Assembly (NCBI GenBank): GCA_036489565.1
Contig: DASXFN010000061.1
Location: 1 to 64,000 of the forward strand
Source: JAICKN01 sp036489565
Lineage (GTDB): Bacteria; Acidobacteriota; Terriglobia; Terriglobales; Acidobacteriaceae
Length of the DNA: 64,000 bases
Direction of reading: 5' to 3'
The notes below the pieces were generated by a model. That model was not told the origin of the DNA. It was given only the letters and a program-made list of their open reading frames with translations, and did not search any database. Of the stretch, positions 35,011 through 44,673 are shown piece after piece (the first letter of the stretch is position 1; the number at the start of each line of letters is the position of its first letter). The translations under genes and the position numbers were made by a program.

Positions 35011-36122
35011 CAGCACGGTATCAACGCGGCAACCTCACATTGAAGCCGCGCAAGGGAGCGAACGTTTGGGAATTTCGATGGTACGGCCCAGACGGAAAGC
35101 AGCGCAGCAAACTACTTGGTAGCGTGGCAATGCTGCCCAGCAGAGCAGATGCAGAACGCGCTGCGGATTCCTTGCGTCTTGAGATTAACAGCGAACTGCC
35201 GAAAGCAGTTCCTATAACCGTTAGTGCTCTGATTGGCCGCTATCTGAATGACGACATCGAAATGGGCCGACTAGCGTACTCAACGCAACGCAGCTACCGA
35301 AGTTTTCTCACGGTCTGGGTAAAAAAACAGTGGGGAGATTGTAGATTGGAAAACGTGCGAACGATGGCAGTCGAGCAGTGGTTTCGGGATTTGCAACTTG
35401 CCCCGAAAACAAAGCTGCATCTTCGCAACGTCATGCACGTTCTGTTCGAGTGTGCTGCCCGTTGGGAGCTTATTCGAGACAATCCAATCACGCGAGTGCG
35501 CCAGGGCGGTTCAAGGTTGGCCGATCCCGATGTGCTCGCTCCCGAAGAGTTTCGCGCATTGCTGGCGCAACTCAAGCAGGAACCGTATCGAACGATGGTC
35601 ACTCTGTCCGGCTGTCTTGGACTAACACGCAGCGAAATTACCGGATTGAAATGGGCTGACTTCGATTGGAACGCGCATACTCTCACTGTCCAACGTGGAA
35701 TGGTCAATTGTCACGTTGGAAATCCCAAGACTCAGGCGCGGAGGAAACCTATACCGCTTGCGCCGGATCTCGTAACCGTTCTGCAAGAGTGGCGGTCACA
35801 AACTGCCTTTCCTGCTGATTCGGATTGGTTGTTTGCATCTCCCGCGAAGGATGGGGCCACTCCGTATTGGCCGGACTCCGTTCTGAGCAAGATCATTCAG
35901 CCCGCCGCGAAACGCGCCCAGCTTACGAAGCACGTCGGCTGGCACACGTTTCGACACAGCTACAGCACATTGCTCCGGGCGAACGGTACGGATGTGAAGG
36001 TGCAGAGCGAACTGCTCCGGCACGCGAACATCCAGACCACGCTGCAAATCTACACGCAAGCCGTGAGCGACCAGAAACGCGCGGCGCATGAGCACGTAGT
36101 AGGGCAGTTATTGGCAGTGTGA
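35007..36122 (+). CDS. int: tyrosine-type site-specific integrase
   Basis: 371 aa. Start ATG at 35007 (MTARYQRGNLTLKPRKGANV) overlaps the preceding stop and has AGAGAGG upstream; a start at 34971 is less likely. N-terminal AP2-like arm-binding region, core-binding domain (about 65-160), catalytic domain with Arg208 ('LTRSEITGLKW'), H313-x-x-R316 ('HTFRHSYSTLL'), His339 and nucleophile Tyr349 ('LQIYTQA'). All catalytic residues are present. It ends 54 bp before the tRNA attachment site C, the normal position for the integrase of a tRNA-inserted element. It should join the attachment core inside the tRNA anticodon-loop-to-CCA segment. Confidence 0.92.
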   Translation: MTARYQRGNLTLKPRKGANVWEFRWYGPDGKQRSKLLGSVAMLPSRADAERAADSLRLEINSELPKAVPITVSALIGRYLNDDIEMGRLAYSTQRSYRSFLTVWVKKQWGDCRLENVRTMAVEQWFRDLQLAPKTKLHLRNVMHVLFECAARWELIRDNPITRVRQGGSRLADPDVLAPEEFRALLAQLKQEPYRTMVTLSGCLGLTRSEITGLKWADFDWNAHTLTVQRGMVNCHVGNPKTQARRKPIPLAPDLVTVLQEWRSQTAFPADSDWLFASPAKDGATPYWPDSVLSKIIQPAAKRAQLTKHVGWHTFRHSYSTLLRANGTDVKVQSELLRHANIQTTLQIYTQAVSDQKRAAHEHVVGQLLAV

Positions 36123-36175
36123 GCGAAAAATGAGCGGGGCTTATAACCTGAAACCGATCTAAGTTGTTGATGGGA

Positions 36176-36253
<78 letters not shown>

Positions 36254-36390
36254 GTTGAATGATAACAACCTCATGCATGGTGGTCAAACGCGCGGAAGCT
36301 GATTCTGCGGATTTGTAATGAATTATTGGTGGCATGTTCGCGTATGGCTCAGAATTTAGCTGTGCGGTTTCCTGCGGAAGAGGCAAACGA

Positions 36391-36416
36391 AAACGCCGGG
36401 CTTATGCCCGGCGTTT
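36391..36416 (-). terminator. terminator of the xylBA operon
   Basis: Stem AAACGCCGGGC / GCCCGGCGTTT with the loop TTAT, 63 bp beyond the xylA stop codon. On the minus strand it is followed by a T-rich stretch (TCGTTTG). The stem is symmetrical and could also stop plus-strand transcription. Confidence 0.7.
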
Positions 36417-36478
36417 CAATCGAACAAAAATAACTTATCGAACAAGGTCATTGACGTTGAACGATCACAGCGAATGAA

Positions 36479-37651
36479 TCAACGAGTGCCCAATAGAATG
36501 TCGATCGTCAGCTGATCGAGGCGTTCGTAGGGGAGGCGCTTCTTCATCATCGCGTCCTTGTCGAAGTTGTGGGCGAGCAAGGCCGTCGCGCCGTCCTTAC
36601 TGTATTTGCCAGTTTTTGGGATGGAGCTGCTGCCTGATGTTACTTCTTTCAGGATCGCTTGAATTTCTTTATCGGTGCGCCATTGCTCGGCTTTTTCTTT
36701 CAGCATTAGATAGGTGCGCATACAGCCCCTGGCGAAGTCCTTGACGCCTTCGTAGTCTTCGGTGCGGTAGGCGTGAGCGTCGAAGTGCCGGGGGCCGGAA
36801 TACTTTACTTCTTCCAGGAATTTCACCAGGAAGAAATTGGACTTCAGGTTCGCTGAACCAAAACGCAAATCCTGATCGTAGCGGCCGGGATATTGATCGT
36901 TCAGATCAATGTGGAAAAGCTTTCCGGATTCCCAGGCCTGCGCGACGCCGTGCAGGAAATTAAGGCCGGCCATGGTTTCGTGGGCGACCTCGGGGTTTAC
37001 TCCCACCATTTCTGGATGGTCGAGCGTCGGAATGAAGGCCAGGTAGTGGCCGGTGGTGGCCATGTAAATATCGCCGCGCGGCTCATTGGGCTTGGCCTCC
37101 AGCGCAAACGTATATCCGTATTTCTGCGCTGTGTTGTATTCACAGAGGTAGTTCACAGCTTCGCGCAAATGTTTTACGGCATCGGCGGGATTGCGGCAGG
37201 CGTCGGTTTCAACACCTTCGCGGCCACCCCAAAGGACGAAAATCTTCGCGCCTAGTTCGGCTCCCAGATCCATGGCGCGCATGGTTTTCTGCAAAGCATA
37301 AGCGCGGACGTTGGGATCATTAGCTGTAAACGCGCCGTCGCGGAACACAGGGTGGAAAAATAAAGATACGGTCGCCATGGGGACGACGATATTGTTTTTC
37401 TCGCAGGCTTTTTTGAAGTCGCGGACGATTTTGTCGTGCTCGGCCGGAGTGGCGTCAATTGGAACCAGGTCGTTATCATGCAAATTAACGCCCCATGCGC
37501 CTACTTCTCCGAGTAAATCGACGAGTTCTGGCGGAGAGAGCAGGGGACGGACGAAGTCACCGAAAGGATCGCGTCCACGATTGCCGACTGTCCACAATCC
37601 AAAAGAAAATTTATGTTCCGGGCGCGGCTGATATTTATCATTGCTGGTCAT
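36479..37651 (-). CDS. xylA: D-xylose isomerase (short, Streptomyces-type)
   Basis: 390 aa, the length of class I xylose isomerases. Family blocks: 'FSFGLWTVGNRGRDPFGD', catalytic His in 'GVNLHDNDLVP', 'IFVLWGGREGVE', Lys and metal-binding Glu in 'LEAKPNEPRGD', 'GVNPEVAHETMAGLNFLHG' and 'LFHIDLNDQ'. It converts D-xylose to D-xylulose in the cytoplasm using two divalent metals. It follows xylB by 49 bp on the same strand and ends at a terminator, so xylB-xylA form an operon. Confidence 0.95.
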   Translation of the reverse strand: MTSNDKYQPRPEHKFSFGLWTVGNRGRDPFGDFVRPLLSPPELVDLLGEVGAWGVNLHDNDLVPIDATPAEHDKIVRDFKKACEKNNIVVPMATVSLFFHPVFRDGAFTANDPNVRAYALQKTMRAMDLGAELGAKIFVLWGGREGVETDACRNPADAVKHLREAVNYLCEYNTAQKYGYTFALEAKPNEPRGDIYMATTGHYLAFIPTLDHPEMVGVNPEVAHETMAGLNFLHGVAQAWESGKLFHIDLNDQYPGRYDQDLRFGSANLKSNFFLVKFLEEVKYSGPRHFDAHAYRTEDYEGVKDFARGCMRTYLMLKEKAEQWRTDKEIQAILKEVTSGSSSIPKTGKYSKDGATALLAHNFDKDAMMKKRLPYERLDQLTIDILLGTR

Positions 37652-37700
37652 GAGAATTTAGAATTCCTTCCTTAAATGTTTTATTGCTGTCGTATATCTT

Positions 37701-39197
37701 TTACGATGCAAAAATTGTTTTGGTTGCCGGATAAACGCGGCGGAAAGCTGCGTAACTAGTGTTCATTGTTTTCATCGCCGCAGGCTGAGGACTGATGCGT
37801 TCGCGAACCCGAACAATGTGTTTGCTGGCATCATCCACCGAGGGCCACATCTTGGCGCCGACTCCAGCGAGAATGGCGGCTCCGTAGGCTGCGCCTTCTT
37901 CCTGTTCAATGGTTTCGACGTCGCTTCCATAAACGTCCGCCTGGATTTGACGCCACAACGGAGACTTTGCTCCTCCTCCGCCCAAACGAATATTAGTGAT
38001 GGGAACTTTCATCTCGCCGAAAATTGTGAAGCTATCTTTCAAGCTAAACGCCACGCCCTCAAGAATGGCGCGAACCACGTGGCCGCGAGTGTGGGACGCG
38101 GTCAAGCCTACCAATGCGCCGCGAGCGTTGGGGTCGAGATGCGGTGTGCGTTCGCCCATTAAATAAGGAGTCCACAATAATCCGTCGGCACCGGGCGGAA
38201 CTTTCTTGGCTTCGGCCGTCAGCATGTCATAGGGATCGGTCTTGCCATCGCCGGGAGGAACGAAATTATCTCGGAACCAGCGCAATGACAGACCCGCGGA
38301 TTGCGTTACGCCCATAATGTGCCAGCGGTTGGGAATGGCGTGGCAGAAAGTATGGAGCCGGCCTTTGGGATCGAGCGCGGGGCTGCCAGTTGCGGCGAAG
38401 ACTACGCCTGAGGTTCCGATGGTTACGCTTACCGCGCCGGGCGTCACAATGCCCATGCCAACGGCGCCCGCGGCCTGATCGCCCGCGCCGGCAACGACAG
38501 GCGTTCCAGCTTTCAGTCCGGTGGCGGCTGCGCCTGCCGCAGAAACTGCGCCGCAGACGTCAGGAGATTCAAAAAGGGGAGGGAGAAGGGAAGCATCCAG
38601 TCCGGCGGCTTGCAGAACTTCAGCCGACCAGCGGCGATGCGCGACGTCCAGCATGAGCGTGCCCGAGGCGTCGGCCATGTCCATGCCGCGCTCTCCGGTC
38701 AGGCGGAAGCGTACGTAATCTTTAGGAAGTAAAACGTGGCGCACCTGTTTCCATTTCTCTGGTTCGTTTTCGCGGATCCAGAGAAGTTTCGTGATTGTAA
38801 AGTTGGGGAGGGCTGGGTTACAGGTGAGCTGAATGAGCCGGTCGGCACCTATTTTCTCCGTCAGCTCAATACATTGTTTTTCGGTGCGGACATCGCACCA
38901 GATAAGAGCGGGGCGTACTGGCTCGCCAGAAGCATCGAGCGTGACCGCGCCATGCATCTGCCCGGAAAAGCCAACACAGGCGATCTGGTCGCTCGAAACC
39001 TTGGCCTGTGCCATCGCTTTGCTGACAGCAATACCGCAAGCCCGCCACCAGTCGCGCGGGTCTTGCTCGGCCCAGCCAATTTGCGGCGAGGCAAAATTCT
39101 GGTGTTCTTCAATGGCCGCGCCCAGCAGATGACCATTCTGGTCAACGACTAGCACGCGGGTGCCGCCGGTTCCAACGTCAATGCCTAGGACATACAT
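37701..39197 (-). CDS. xylB: xylulokinase
   Basis: 498 aa, FGGY sugar-kinase family. N-terminal phosphate-binding block 'YVLGIDVGTGGTRVLVVD', 'GWAEQDPRDWW', substrate region 'GFSGQMHGAVTLD' (the QMHG is typical of xylulokinase), catalytic Asp in 'AGAGDQAAGAVG', and the C-terminal 'IRLGGGGAKSPLWRQIQADV'. It phosphorylates D-xylulose to xylulose 5-phosphate for the pentose phosphate pathway. First gene of the xylBA operon; divergent from the GH3 gene with a 157-bp control gap between them. Confidence 0.93.
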   Translation of the reverse strand: MYVLGIDVGTGGTRVLVVDQNGHLLGAAIEEHQNFASPQIGWAEQDPRDWWRACGIAVSKAMAQAKVSSDQIACVGFSGQMHGAVTLDASGEPVRPALIWCDVRTEKQCIELTEKIGADRLIQLTCNPALPNFTITKLLWIRENEPEKWKQVRHVLLPKDYVRFRLTGERGMDMADASGTLMLDVAHRRWSAEVLQAAGLDASLLPPLFESPDVCGAVSAAGAAATGLKAGTPVVAGAGDQAAGAVGMGIVTPGAVSVTIGTSGVVFAATGSPALDPKGRLHTFCHAIPNRWHIMGVTQSAGLSLRWFRDNFVPPGDGKTDPYDMLTAEAKKVPPGADGLLWTPYLMGERTPHLDPNARGALVGLTASHTRGHVVRAILEGVAFSLKDSFTIFGEMKVPITNIRLGGGGAKSPLWRQIQADVYGSDVETIEQEEGAAYGAAILAGVGAKMWPSVDDASKHIVRVRERISPQPAAMKTMNTSYAAFRRVYPATKTIFAS

Positions 39198-39241
39198 AAA
39201 GGTTTAATTGTATGGCAGAGCGGGTGAAAAAAGTCTTAGCA

Positions 39242-39309
39242 AAGTTTAAAACTTGACCTTCGGTGTTGGAAAAGGATTTGCTGCAAATCCCTGATCGTGT
39301 ACGTTAACG
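39242..39309. promoter_or_regulatory. control region between xylB and GH3 gene
   Basis: Two palindromes lie here: AAGTTT-A-AAACTT at 39242-39254, 44 bp before the xylB start, and CGTTAACG at 39302-39309, just before a TATAGT -10-like box (39317-39322) of the GH3 gene. CGTTAACG has the central CG of LacI-type operators, and a LacI-family gene follows the GH3 gene. The functional link is inferred. Confidence 0.35.
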
Positions 39310-39354
39310 GCGATGGTATAGTATCACGCATCCATTAGATTGCAAGGAGGAATC

Positions 39355-41724
39355 ATGCGCGTTTTCCGCGGGGCATTATCGGCTGTGTCAGTTTGTTTAT
39401 GGGTGGTTTGCGGTATGACGCCGGTGGTAAGTCAGGCGCAGGGTCAAACACAGAATGAACCTGCCTATCGTAACGCGCATTTACCGATCGAACAGCGCGT
39501 GGCGGATTTACTTTCGCGCATGACCTTGCAGGAAAAAATTGCGCAGTTGCAGGGCACCTGGCAGAACCGGGGACAGATGCCGGAGTCGTCTTTGTTCGTG
39601 GATACGGCGGGAAAATTTCAGCCGGATCGCGCGGCGCCGATTTTGAAATACGGGTTGGGAGAGATGTCGCGGCCAAGCGAGAACCGTGGCCCACGTCAGA
39701 TGGCGGAATTCACCAATACGATTCAGACCTGGATCCAGAAGAACACGCGGCTGGGAATTCCCATTCTGTTTCATGAAGAATGTTTGCACGGAAACGCCGC
39801 GCCGCGTGCAACTTCATTTCCGCAAGCGATTGGTCTGGCTTCCACCTGGGACCCGGAACTGATTCACAATATTTTCACTGCAGTCGCTTCCGAAGTCCGA
39901 GCGCGCGGGGCGCAGCAGTGCCTGGCTCCGGTGATAGATTTGGCCCGTGATCCGCGATGGGGACGCACAGAAGAGACTTATGGGGAAGATCCTTATCTTG
40001 TAACTCAAATTGGGCTGGCCGCGATCAGCGGTTTTCAGGGAACTGGGCCGTTCATTGATAGCGCTCATGTTCTGGCGACGGCCAAGCACTTTGTGGCGCA
40101 CGGACAACCGGAGTCGGGAACGAACGCGGGGCCGGCCTACTACGGGGAGCGGGAACTCCGCGAGTACTTCATGAAGCCATTCGAGGCGGCGGTGAAGCAA
40201 GGCCACATCGGAACGGTCATGGCTTCCTACAACGAAGTAGATGGTGTGCCTTCCCACAGCAACAAGCATCTTTTGATTGACGTTCTGCGGCATGAGTGGG
40301 GATTTCAGGGCGTCGTGGTGTCTGATTATTTTGGCATCACGCAATTGAACACTCTTCATCATGTTGTCGCGAACAATGAAGAAGCGGCGAAGGTTTCGCT
40401 GGACGCCGGCGTAGAGGTAGAACTTCCGTTCGCGGACGCGTTCAAAAGCCTGCCTGAGTTGGTGGCGCGCGGGGAAGTTTCCGAGAGCGAAATAGACAAT
40501 GCGGTGGCGGATGTTCTGCGGATGAAGTTCATCACCGGACTCTTTGATCATCCCCTGGTGGACCCGGACTATGCGGAAAAGATCACCAACAATGCTGACC
40601 ATCAAGCGCTGGCACTGAAGGCCGCGCGTGAAACAATCACGCTTCTGAAAAATCAAAATAACCTGCTGCCGTTAAACACGACGAAGTACAAGCGGATCGC
40701 CGTGATCGGGCCGGACGCCGCGGATGTCCACTTGGGTGGATATAGCGATAATCCAGGACGAGGCGTCAGTATTTTGCAGGGCATCAAGAATAAAGTTGGC
40801 ACGAGCGCGGAAGTTCTTTATGCGGAAGGTTGCAAAATTACTGAAACATTGCCTGACTGGAATGCCGACAAGGTCGTGCTGGGTGATCCGAAGTTGAATG
40901 CCGGACGGATTCTAGAAGCGGTGAAGGTTGCGAAGAAGGCCGACATTGTCATTCTGGTACTCGGCGAAAACGAACAGACTTCGCGCGAGGCATGGGCGGT
41001 GGACCATCCGGGAGACCGCGACAGCCTCGATCTTTTGGGAAGCCAGGATGATCTTGTAAAAGCGATGCAGGCTTTGGGCAAGCCGGTGGTTGTATTTCTT
41101 CTTCACGGACGGCCGAACTCCATCAATTACATCGCGGAAAATGTTCCGGCGATTCTGGATGGATGGTACCTGGGGCAGGAAGGCGGAACAGCCGCAGCAG
41201 ACGTGCTCTTTGGAGATTACAATCCGGGCGGAAAATTGCCAATCACAGTGCCACGCAACGTGGGGCAACTGCCGGATTATTACTATCAGAAGCCTTCGGC
41301 GAGAAGGGAATACCTTGGGACGACACCGGCGCCGCTGTTTCCGTTTGGATGGGGGCTGAGCTATTCCACATTCAAATTCAGCAATCTGCATGTGACGCCG
41401 GAAACCATTGGGCCGGAAGGCAAAGCTGAGGTTGCAGTGGATGTGACCAACAGCGGCCATGTGGCGGGCGATGAAGTTGCGCAGCTTTACATTCGCGACG
41501 AAGTCAGCTCGGTAACGCGTCCCATTGAAGAGTTGCGCGGATTTCAGCGCGTGAGCCTTGCGCCGGGCGAAACCAAAACAGTGAAGTTTTCGCTTGGACC
41601 AGACGAACTTTCTTTCTGGAACCTTGACATGCATCGCGTGGTAGAGCCGGGGCCCTTCAAGATTATGGTGGGCGGGAATTCTGTGGAGCATATTGACGCT
41701 ACGTTGAATGTCGCGGCGAAGTAA
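39355..41724 (+). CDS. secreted GH3 beta-glycosidase (beta-glucosidase or beta-xylosidase)
   Basis: 789 aa. A very strong AAGGAGG (39344-39350) decides the ATG at 39355 and a signal peptide follows ('VFRGALSAVSVCLWVVCGMT'). GH3 N-terminal barrel with nucleophile Asp324 in 'GVVVSDYFGI', 'KHFVAHGQPESGTNAGP' and 'DPRWGRTEETYGEDPYL'; then the alpha/beta sandwich and a C-terminal fibronectin-III-like domain ('VAVDVTNSGHVAGDEVAQLY'). It cuts beta-linked oligosaccharides from the non-reducing end. Placement beside xylAB favours beta-xylosidase activity, but GH3 substrate cannot be told from sequence alone. A LacI-type regulator follows after 34 bp. Confidence 0.88.
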   Translation: MRVFRGALSAVSVCLWVVCGMTPVVSQAQGQTQNEPAYRNAHLPIEQRVADLLSRMTLQEKIAQLQGTWQNRGQMPESSLFVDTAGKFQPDRAAPILKYGLGEMSRPSENRGPRQMAEFTNTIQTWIQKNTRLGIPILFHEECLHGNAAPRATSFPQAIGLASTWDPELIHNIFTAVASEVRARGAQQCLAPVIDLARDPRWGRTEETYGEDPYLVTQIGLAAISGFQGTGPFIDSAHVLATAKHFVAHGQPESGTNAGPAYYGERELREYFMKPFEAAVKQGHIGTVMASYNEVDGVPSHSNKHLLIDVLRHEWGFQGVVVSDYFGITQLNTLHHVVANNEEAAKVSLDAGVEVELPFADAFKSLPELVARGEVSESEIDNAVADVLRMKFITGLFDHPLVDPDYAEKITNNADHQALALKAARETITLLKNQNNLLPLNTTKYKRIAVIGPDAADVHLGGYSDNPGRGVSILQGIKNKVGTSAEVLYAEGCKITETLPDWNADKVVLGDPKLNAGRILEAVKVAKKADIVILVLGENEQTSREAWAVDHPGDRDSLDLLGSQDDLVKAMQALGKPVVVFLLHGRPNSINYIAENVPAILDGWYLGQEGGTAAADVLFGDYNPGGKLPITVPRNVGQLPDYYYQKPSARREYLGTTPAPLFPFGWGLSYSTFKFSNLHVTPETIGPEGKAEVAVDVTNSGHVAGDEVAQLYIRDEVSSVTRPIEELRGFQRVSLAPGETKTVKFSLGPDELSFWNLDMHRVVEPGPFKIMVGGNSVEHIDATLNVAAK

Positions 41725-41758
41725 CTCCAGATTTACGGCGAACGAGTTTACGACGAAT

Positions 41759-42808
41759 ATGAAGCGGGCTGGGATCCACCAGATTGCGAAACTAGCCAAG
41801 GTTTCCATCGGAACGGTGGACCGCGCGCTGCATGGCCGTCCTGGAATCAGTGAAAGCACGCGCAAGAAAGTTCTGCGAATTGCGCGGGAAGTTTCCTACT
41901 CTCCAAATCCCGCGGCCCGCGCGCTTTCCGTGGGCCGGGCAAGTGTCCGAATTGGCGTTTGCATTCCGGAAGAAATCCATTTCTTTTACGACCAGATGCG
42001 CGCTGGGATTTTTGACGAGGCCCAGCGCGAGAGTGGGCTGGGCATTGATCTTGTTTACCAGCCAGCCACCGAATTGGGAGAAGAGAAACGGGAAATCGCC
42101 AAGCTATTGCAAAGCGGCGTCAATGCCATCATCGTCACGCCTGGCAATCCGCAGGTGATGACACCACTGATTGATCGCGCTGAAAAAGACAATGTGCGCG
42201 TCGTCTGTGTGACCACGGACGCTCCACGAAGCCGCCGTTCAAGCGCCGTTTGCGTGGACCCTGAATTCAGCGGCCGTCTGGCCGCCGAGTTGATGGCGAA
42301 GCTTTTACCCGCGGAATCAGAAACGGCCATCGTGACTGGGATGATGACGACCGAGGAACACCAGCAGAAGACAGAGGGATTCCGCAATGCGTTTGCTAAA
42401 GATTGTCCCGGAGGCAAGACGATTACGGTGCTCGAAGCCCACGAATCAGAAAAAGAAAGCTACCAGAAGACCTGTGAGTTGTTGGCAGAACATAAAAATC
42501 TCCGCGGCATTTATGTGAATACAGTCAATTCATTGCCTGTGTGCCAGGCATTACAGCGGCACAAACTAGCGGACAGGATAAAGCTGATCACTACGGATTT
42601 ATTCCGTCAGATGGTCCCATATTTCGAATGCGGAACTATTGCGGCCTCGATTTATCAAGACCCGTATTTGCAAGGACAGACAGCATTTCGCATGCTGGCA
42701 GACCATTTGTTGAAGGGCGCGGCAATCCCGAAAGTCCACTATTTGAATCCCGCAATTGTGTTACGGACAAATCTTCTGTTATTCCGGGAAACTTCGGCCG
42801 AAAATTAG
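41759..42808 (+). CDS. LacI-family transcriptional regulator
   Basis: 349 aa from the ATG at 41759. The N-terminal helix-turn-helix and hinge read 'IHQIAKLAKVSIGTVDRALH' and 'KVLRIAREVSYSPNPAARAL'. The rest is a periplasmic-binding-protein-like effector domain ('ARFG'-poor variant with 'VNAIIVTPGNPQVMTPLIDR', 'FECGTIAASIYQDPYLQGQ'). It most likely represses the GH3 gene and perhaps xylBA until a pentose or oligosaccharide binds. The AAACGTTT palindromes of the arabinose locus are also LacI-type, but whether this protein reads them is unknown. The gene probably shares the GH3 transcript. Confidence 0.88.
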   Translation: MKRAGIHQIAKLAKVSIGTVDRALHGRPGISESTRKKVLRIAREVSYSPNPAARALSVGRASVRIGVCIPEEIHFFYDQMRAGIFDEAQRESGLGIDLVYQPATELGEEKREIAKLLQSGVNAIIVTPGNPQVMTPLIDRAEKDNVRVVCVTTDAPRSRRSSAVCVDPEFSGRLAAELMAKLLPAESETAIVTGMMTTEEHQQKTEGFRNAFAKDCPGGKTITVLEAHESEKESYQKTCELLAEHKNLRGIYVNTVNSLPVCQALQRHKLADRIKLITTDLFRQMVPYFECGTIAASIYQDPYLQGQTAFRMLADHLLKGAAIPKVHYLNPAIVLRTNLLLFRETSAEN

Positions 42809-42848
42809 CGATTGCATACACAGCTTCTGCGCAACTGATGAGGGAGTT

Positions 42849-42882
42849 TTGTAGGGATCCTTCGCTTTACTCAGGATGACAA
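42849..42882. repeat. interspersed repeat-like element in intergenic gap
   Basis: The segment around GGGATCCTTCGC and CTCAGGATGAC resembles, in reverse complement, 53968-54010 (GTCATTCCGA ... GAGGAATCTGC). Similar palindromic intergenic repeats occur in many bacterial genomes. Only two copies are in this window, so this is tentative. Confidence 0.3.
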
Positions 42883-42891
42883 CCTATTGTT

Positions 42892-44673
42892 TCAACTTTC
42901 TTCGATTCCCGACAATTGGTATTTCTTCAGGATGTCCTCGCGGGAAATAACGCCGATGAGTTTATGGAGGTCCGCGCGGTGCACGACTGGGACCAGAGAG
43001 AAATGGGAAACATAGCGCAAAGCCGTGTCGAGAGGCATGTCGGGATGTAAATGCGGAATATGGCGGATGGGAAGCGCGGAGAGCAGAGTCATCTCTCCTT
43101 TGCCCTCGCCCATAAGTTTCTTCAGCGTGTCTCGCGAGACGACGTTCCAGCCGTTGGGGGAAATCTGCACAATAAACGCGTCCTCGGGCGCCTCCTGAAT
43201 TCGAATGGACGCCTGCTGCACGGTGTCTTCGGAGTGCAGCACGGGCGAGGACAGAGTTCGCATCGCGTCTTCCACCACCAGAATCGTCTGTTCGCGTTGT
43301 TCTTCGAGTGAAGGGAGCACGAGACCATCTTGCCGACTGAGAAGATCGAAGATGGGGATTGGCTGCATGCTGCGGGAAATCAGATAGGCAAAGGTGTTGG
43401 CGACAATTACAGGAACGATAATGGAGTAGTTGCCGCTCACTTCCAGCACCATGAAAACGGAGGTCATGGGAGCGCGGAGAAATCCCGCGAAAAGCACTCC
43501 CATTCCGACGAGGGCGTAAGTAGCGGTTGATCCCGTAAGGTGGGGGTAGAAATAATGTTCGACGCCGCCTGTTGCGCCTCCAAGCATGGCTCCGATAAAC
43601 AAGGTAGGAGCGAACATGCCGCCAGGGGTGCCGCTGACAAAAGATAAAGTGGAGGAAAGAATTTTGAGACCGGCGAGAATGGCCAGAACCCTCCACGGAA
43701 AGCGATCGTGCAAGGCCTGGTCCATGTAGTTATATCCAGCGCCCATGACCTGGGGAGCGCCGAGGTAGCCGATGAGTCCAATCATCAGGCCGGCCGCCGC
43801 GGATTGCAGATACTGCGTGTAGCGCGGCATGTCGCGCAGTTTCGGGCGCAAGTAGCCAATCGCTTTTGCAAAGACCACGGCAGCAATACCACCGGTGATT
43901 CCGAGTACCGCATACGCGATTAATTCGCTGGGGCGCACGAAGGCAACCGCGGGAATATGAAATAAAGGTTCTGAGCCGAGAAACCAGCGGACCACCACGA
44001 CGCTGGAGACCGCCGAGAGGACGACGGAACCGAGAATGCCGGCGCTCCAGCGGCCGATGACTTCTTCAATGACAAAAAGAACGGCGGAAATGGGAGCGTT
44101 GAATGCAGCGGCCAGTCCGGCAGCAGCGCCCATGGGCGCCAATAAGCGCAATTTTTCGCGAGAAAGTTCCAAGCCCCTGCCCAGGGAAGACGCGAGTGCG
44201 GCGCCGATTTGCAGGGAAGGGTCCTCGGGACCGAGCGAGTGTCCAGCGCCTATGGCCAATGCCGCCGTGATGAATTTTCCAATGGCGGTACGGAAGGGGA
44301 TATAGCCGTTGTAAATGTAGAGCGCGGCCTTGGTCTGGTTTACGCCACTGCCGCGGACCAAAGGGAATACGTGAATCACCAGCACCGAAACGAGCAGGCC
44401 AACCAGTGTCGGCACGATCAGCAGTCGAAGGTTATGCGCGTGCGGCAACGGGCCGAGAAGCGCGATGCGCGTCCACTCAATCGCCAGGCGAAAACAGATT
44501 ACGGCCAGACCGGAGAATATTCCTATAAAGACAGCGAGAATTAGAAAAAAACGTTCTTCGCGGAATGAAGTTATAAGGGAAAACCACTCAATGCGATGAG
44601 TGTGGTTGGCCGGGGCCGGCGTTTCACCAGGTGCGACTGGAGTTTGGATTTGCGTAATCACCGGCTCGCTCAT
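42892..44673 (-). CDS. CLC-type chloride channel/antiporter with CBS domains
   Basis: 593 aa with about ten hydrophobic helices, then two CBS domains (about 455-585; 'LHKLIGVISREDILKKYQLS'). CLC signatures: 'RGSGVNQTKAALYI' at the GSGIP position, 'LGPEDPSLQIGA' at the gating-Glu (GREGP) position with Glu kept, 'GGMFAPTLFIGAMLGG' at the GxFxP position. The first motif lacks the usual Ile-Pro. It would move chloride or another anion across the inner membrane, perhaps in exchange for protons; selectivity is uncertain. The start overlaps the stop of the upstream TPR gene (ATGA). Confidence 0.85.
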   Translation of the reverse strand: MSEPVITQIQTPVAPGETPAPANHTHRIEWFSLITSFREERFFLILAVFIGIFSGLAVICFRLAIEWTRIALLGPLPHAHNLRLLIVPTLVGLLVSVLVIHVFPLVRGSGVNQTKAALYIYNGYIPFRTAIGKFITAALAIGAGHSLGPEDPSLQIGAALASSLGRGLELSREKLRLLAPMGAAAGLAAAFNAPISAVLFVIEEVIGRWSAGILGSVVLSAVSSVVVVRWFLGSEPLFHIPAVAFVRPSELIAYAVLGITGGIAAVVFAKAIGYLRPKLRDMPRYTQYLQSAAAGLMIGLIGYLGAPQVMGAGYNYMDQALHDRFPWRVLAILAGLKILSSTLSFVSGTPGGMFAPTLFIGAMLGGATGGVEHYFYPHLTGSTATYALVGMGVLFAGFLRAPMTSVFMVLEVSGNYSIIVPVIVANTFAYLISRSMQPIPIFDLLSRQDGLVLPSLEEQREQTILVVEDAMRTLSSPVLHSEDTVQQASIRIQEAPEDAFIVQISPNGWNVVSRDTLKKLMGEGKGEMTLLSALPIRHIPHLHPDMPLDTALRYVSHFSLVPVVHRADLHKLIGVISREDILKKYQLSGIEES

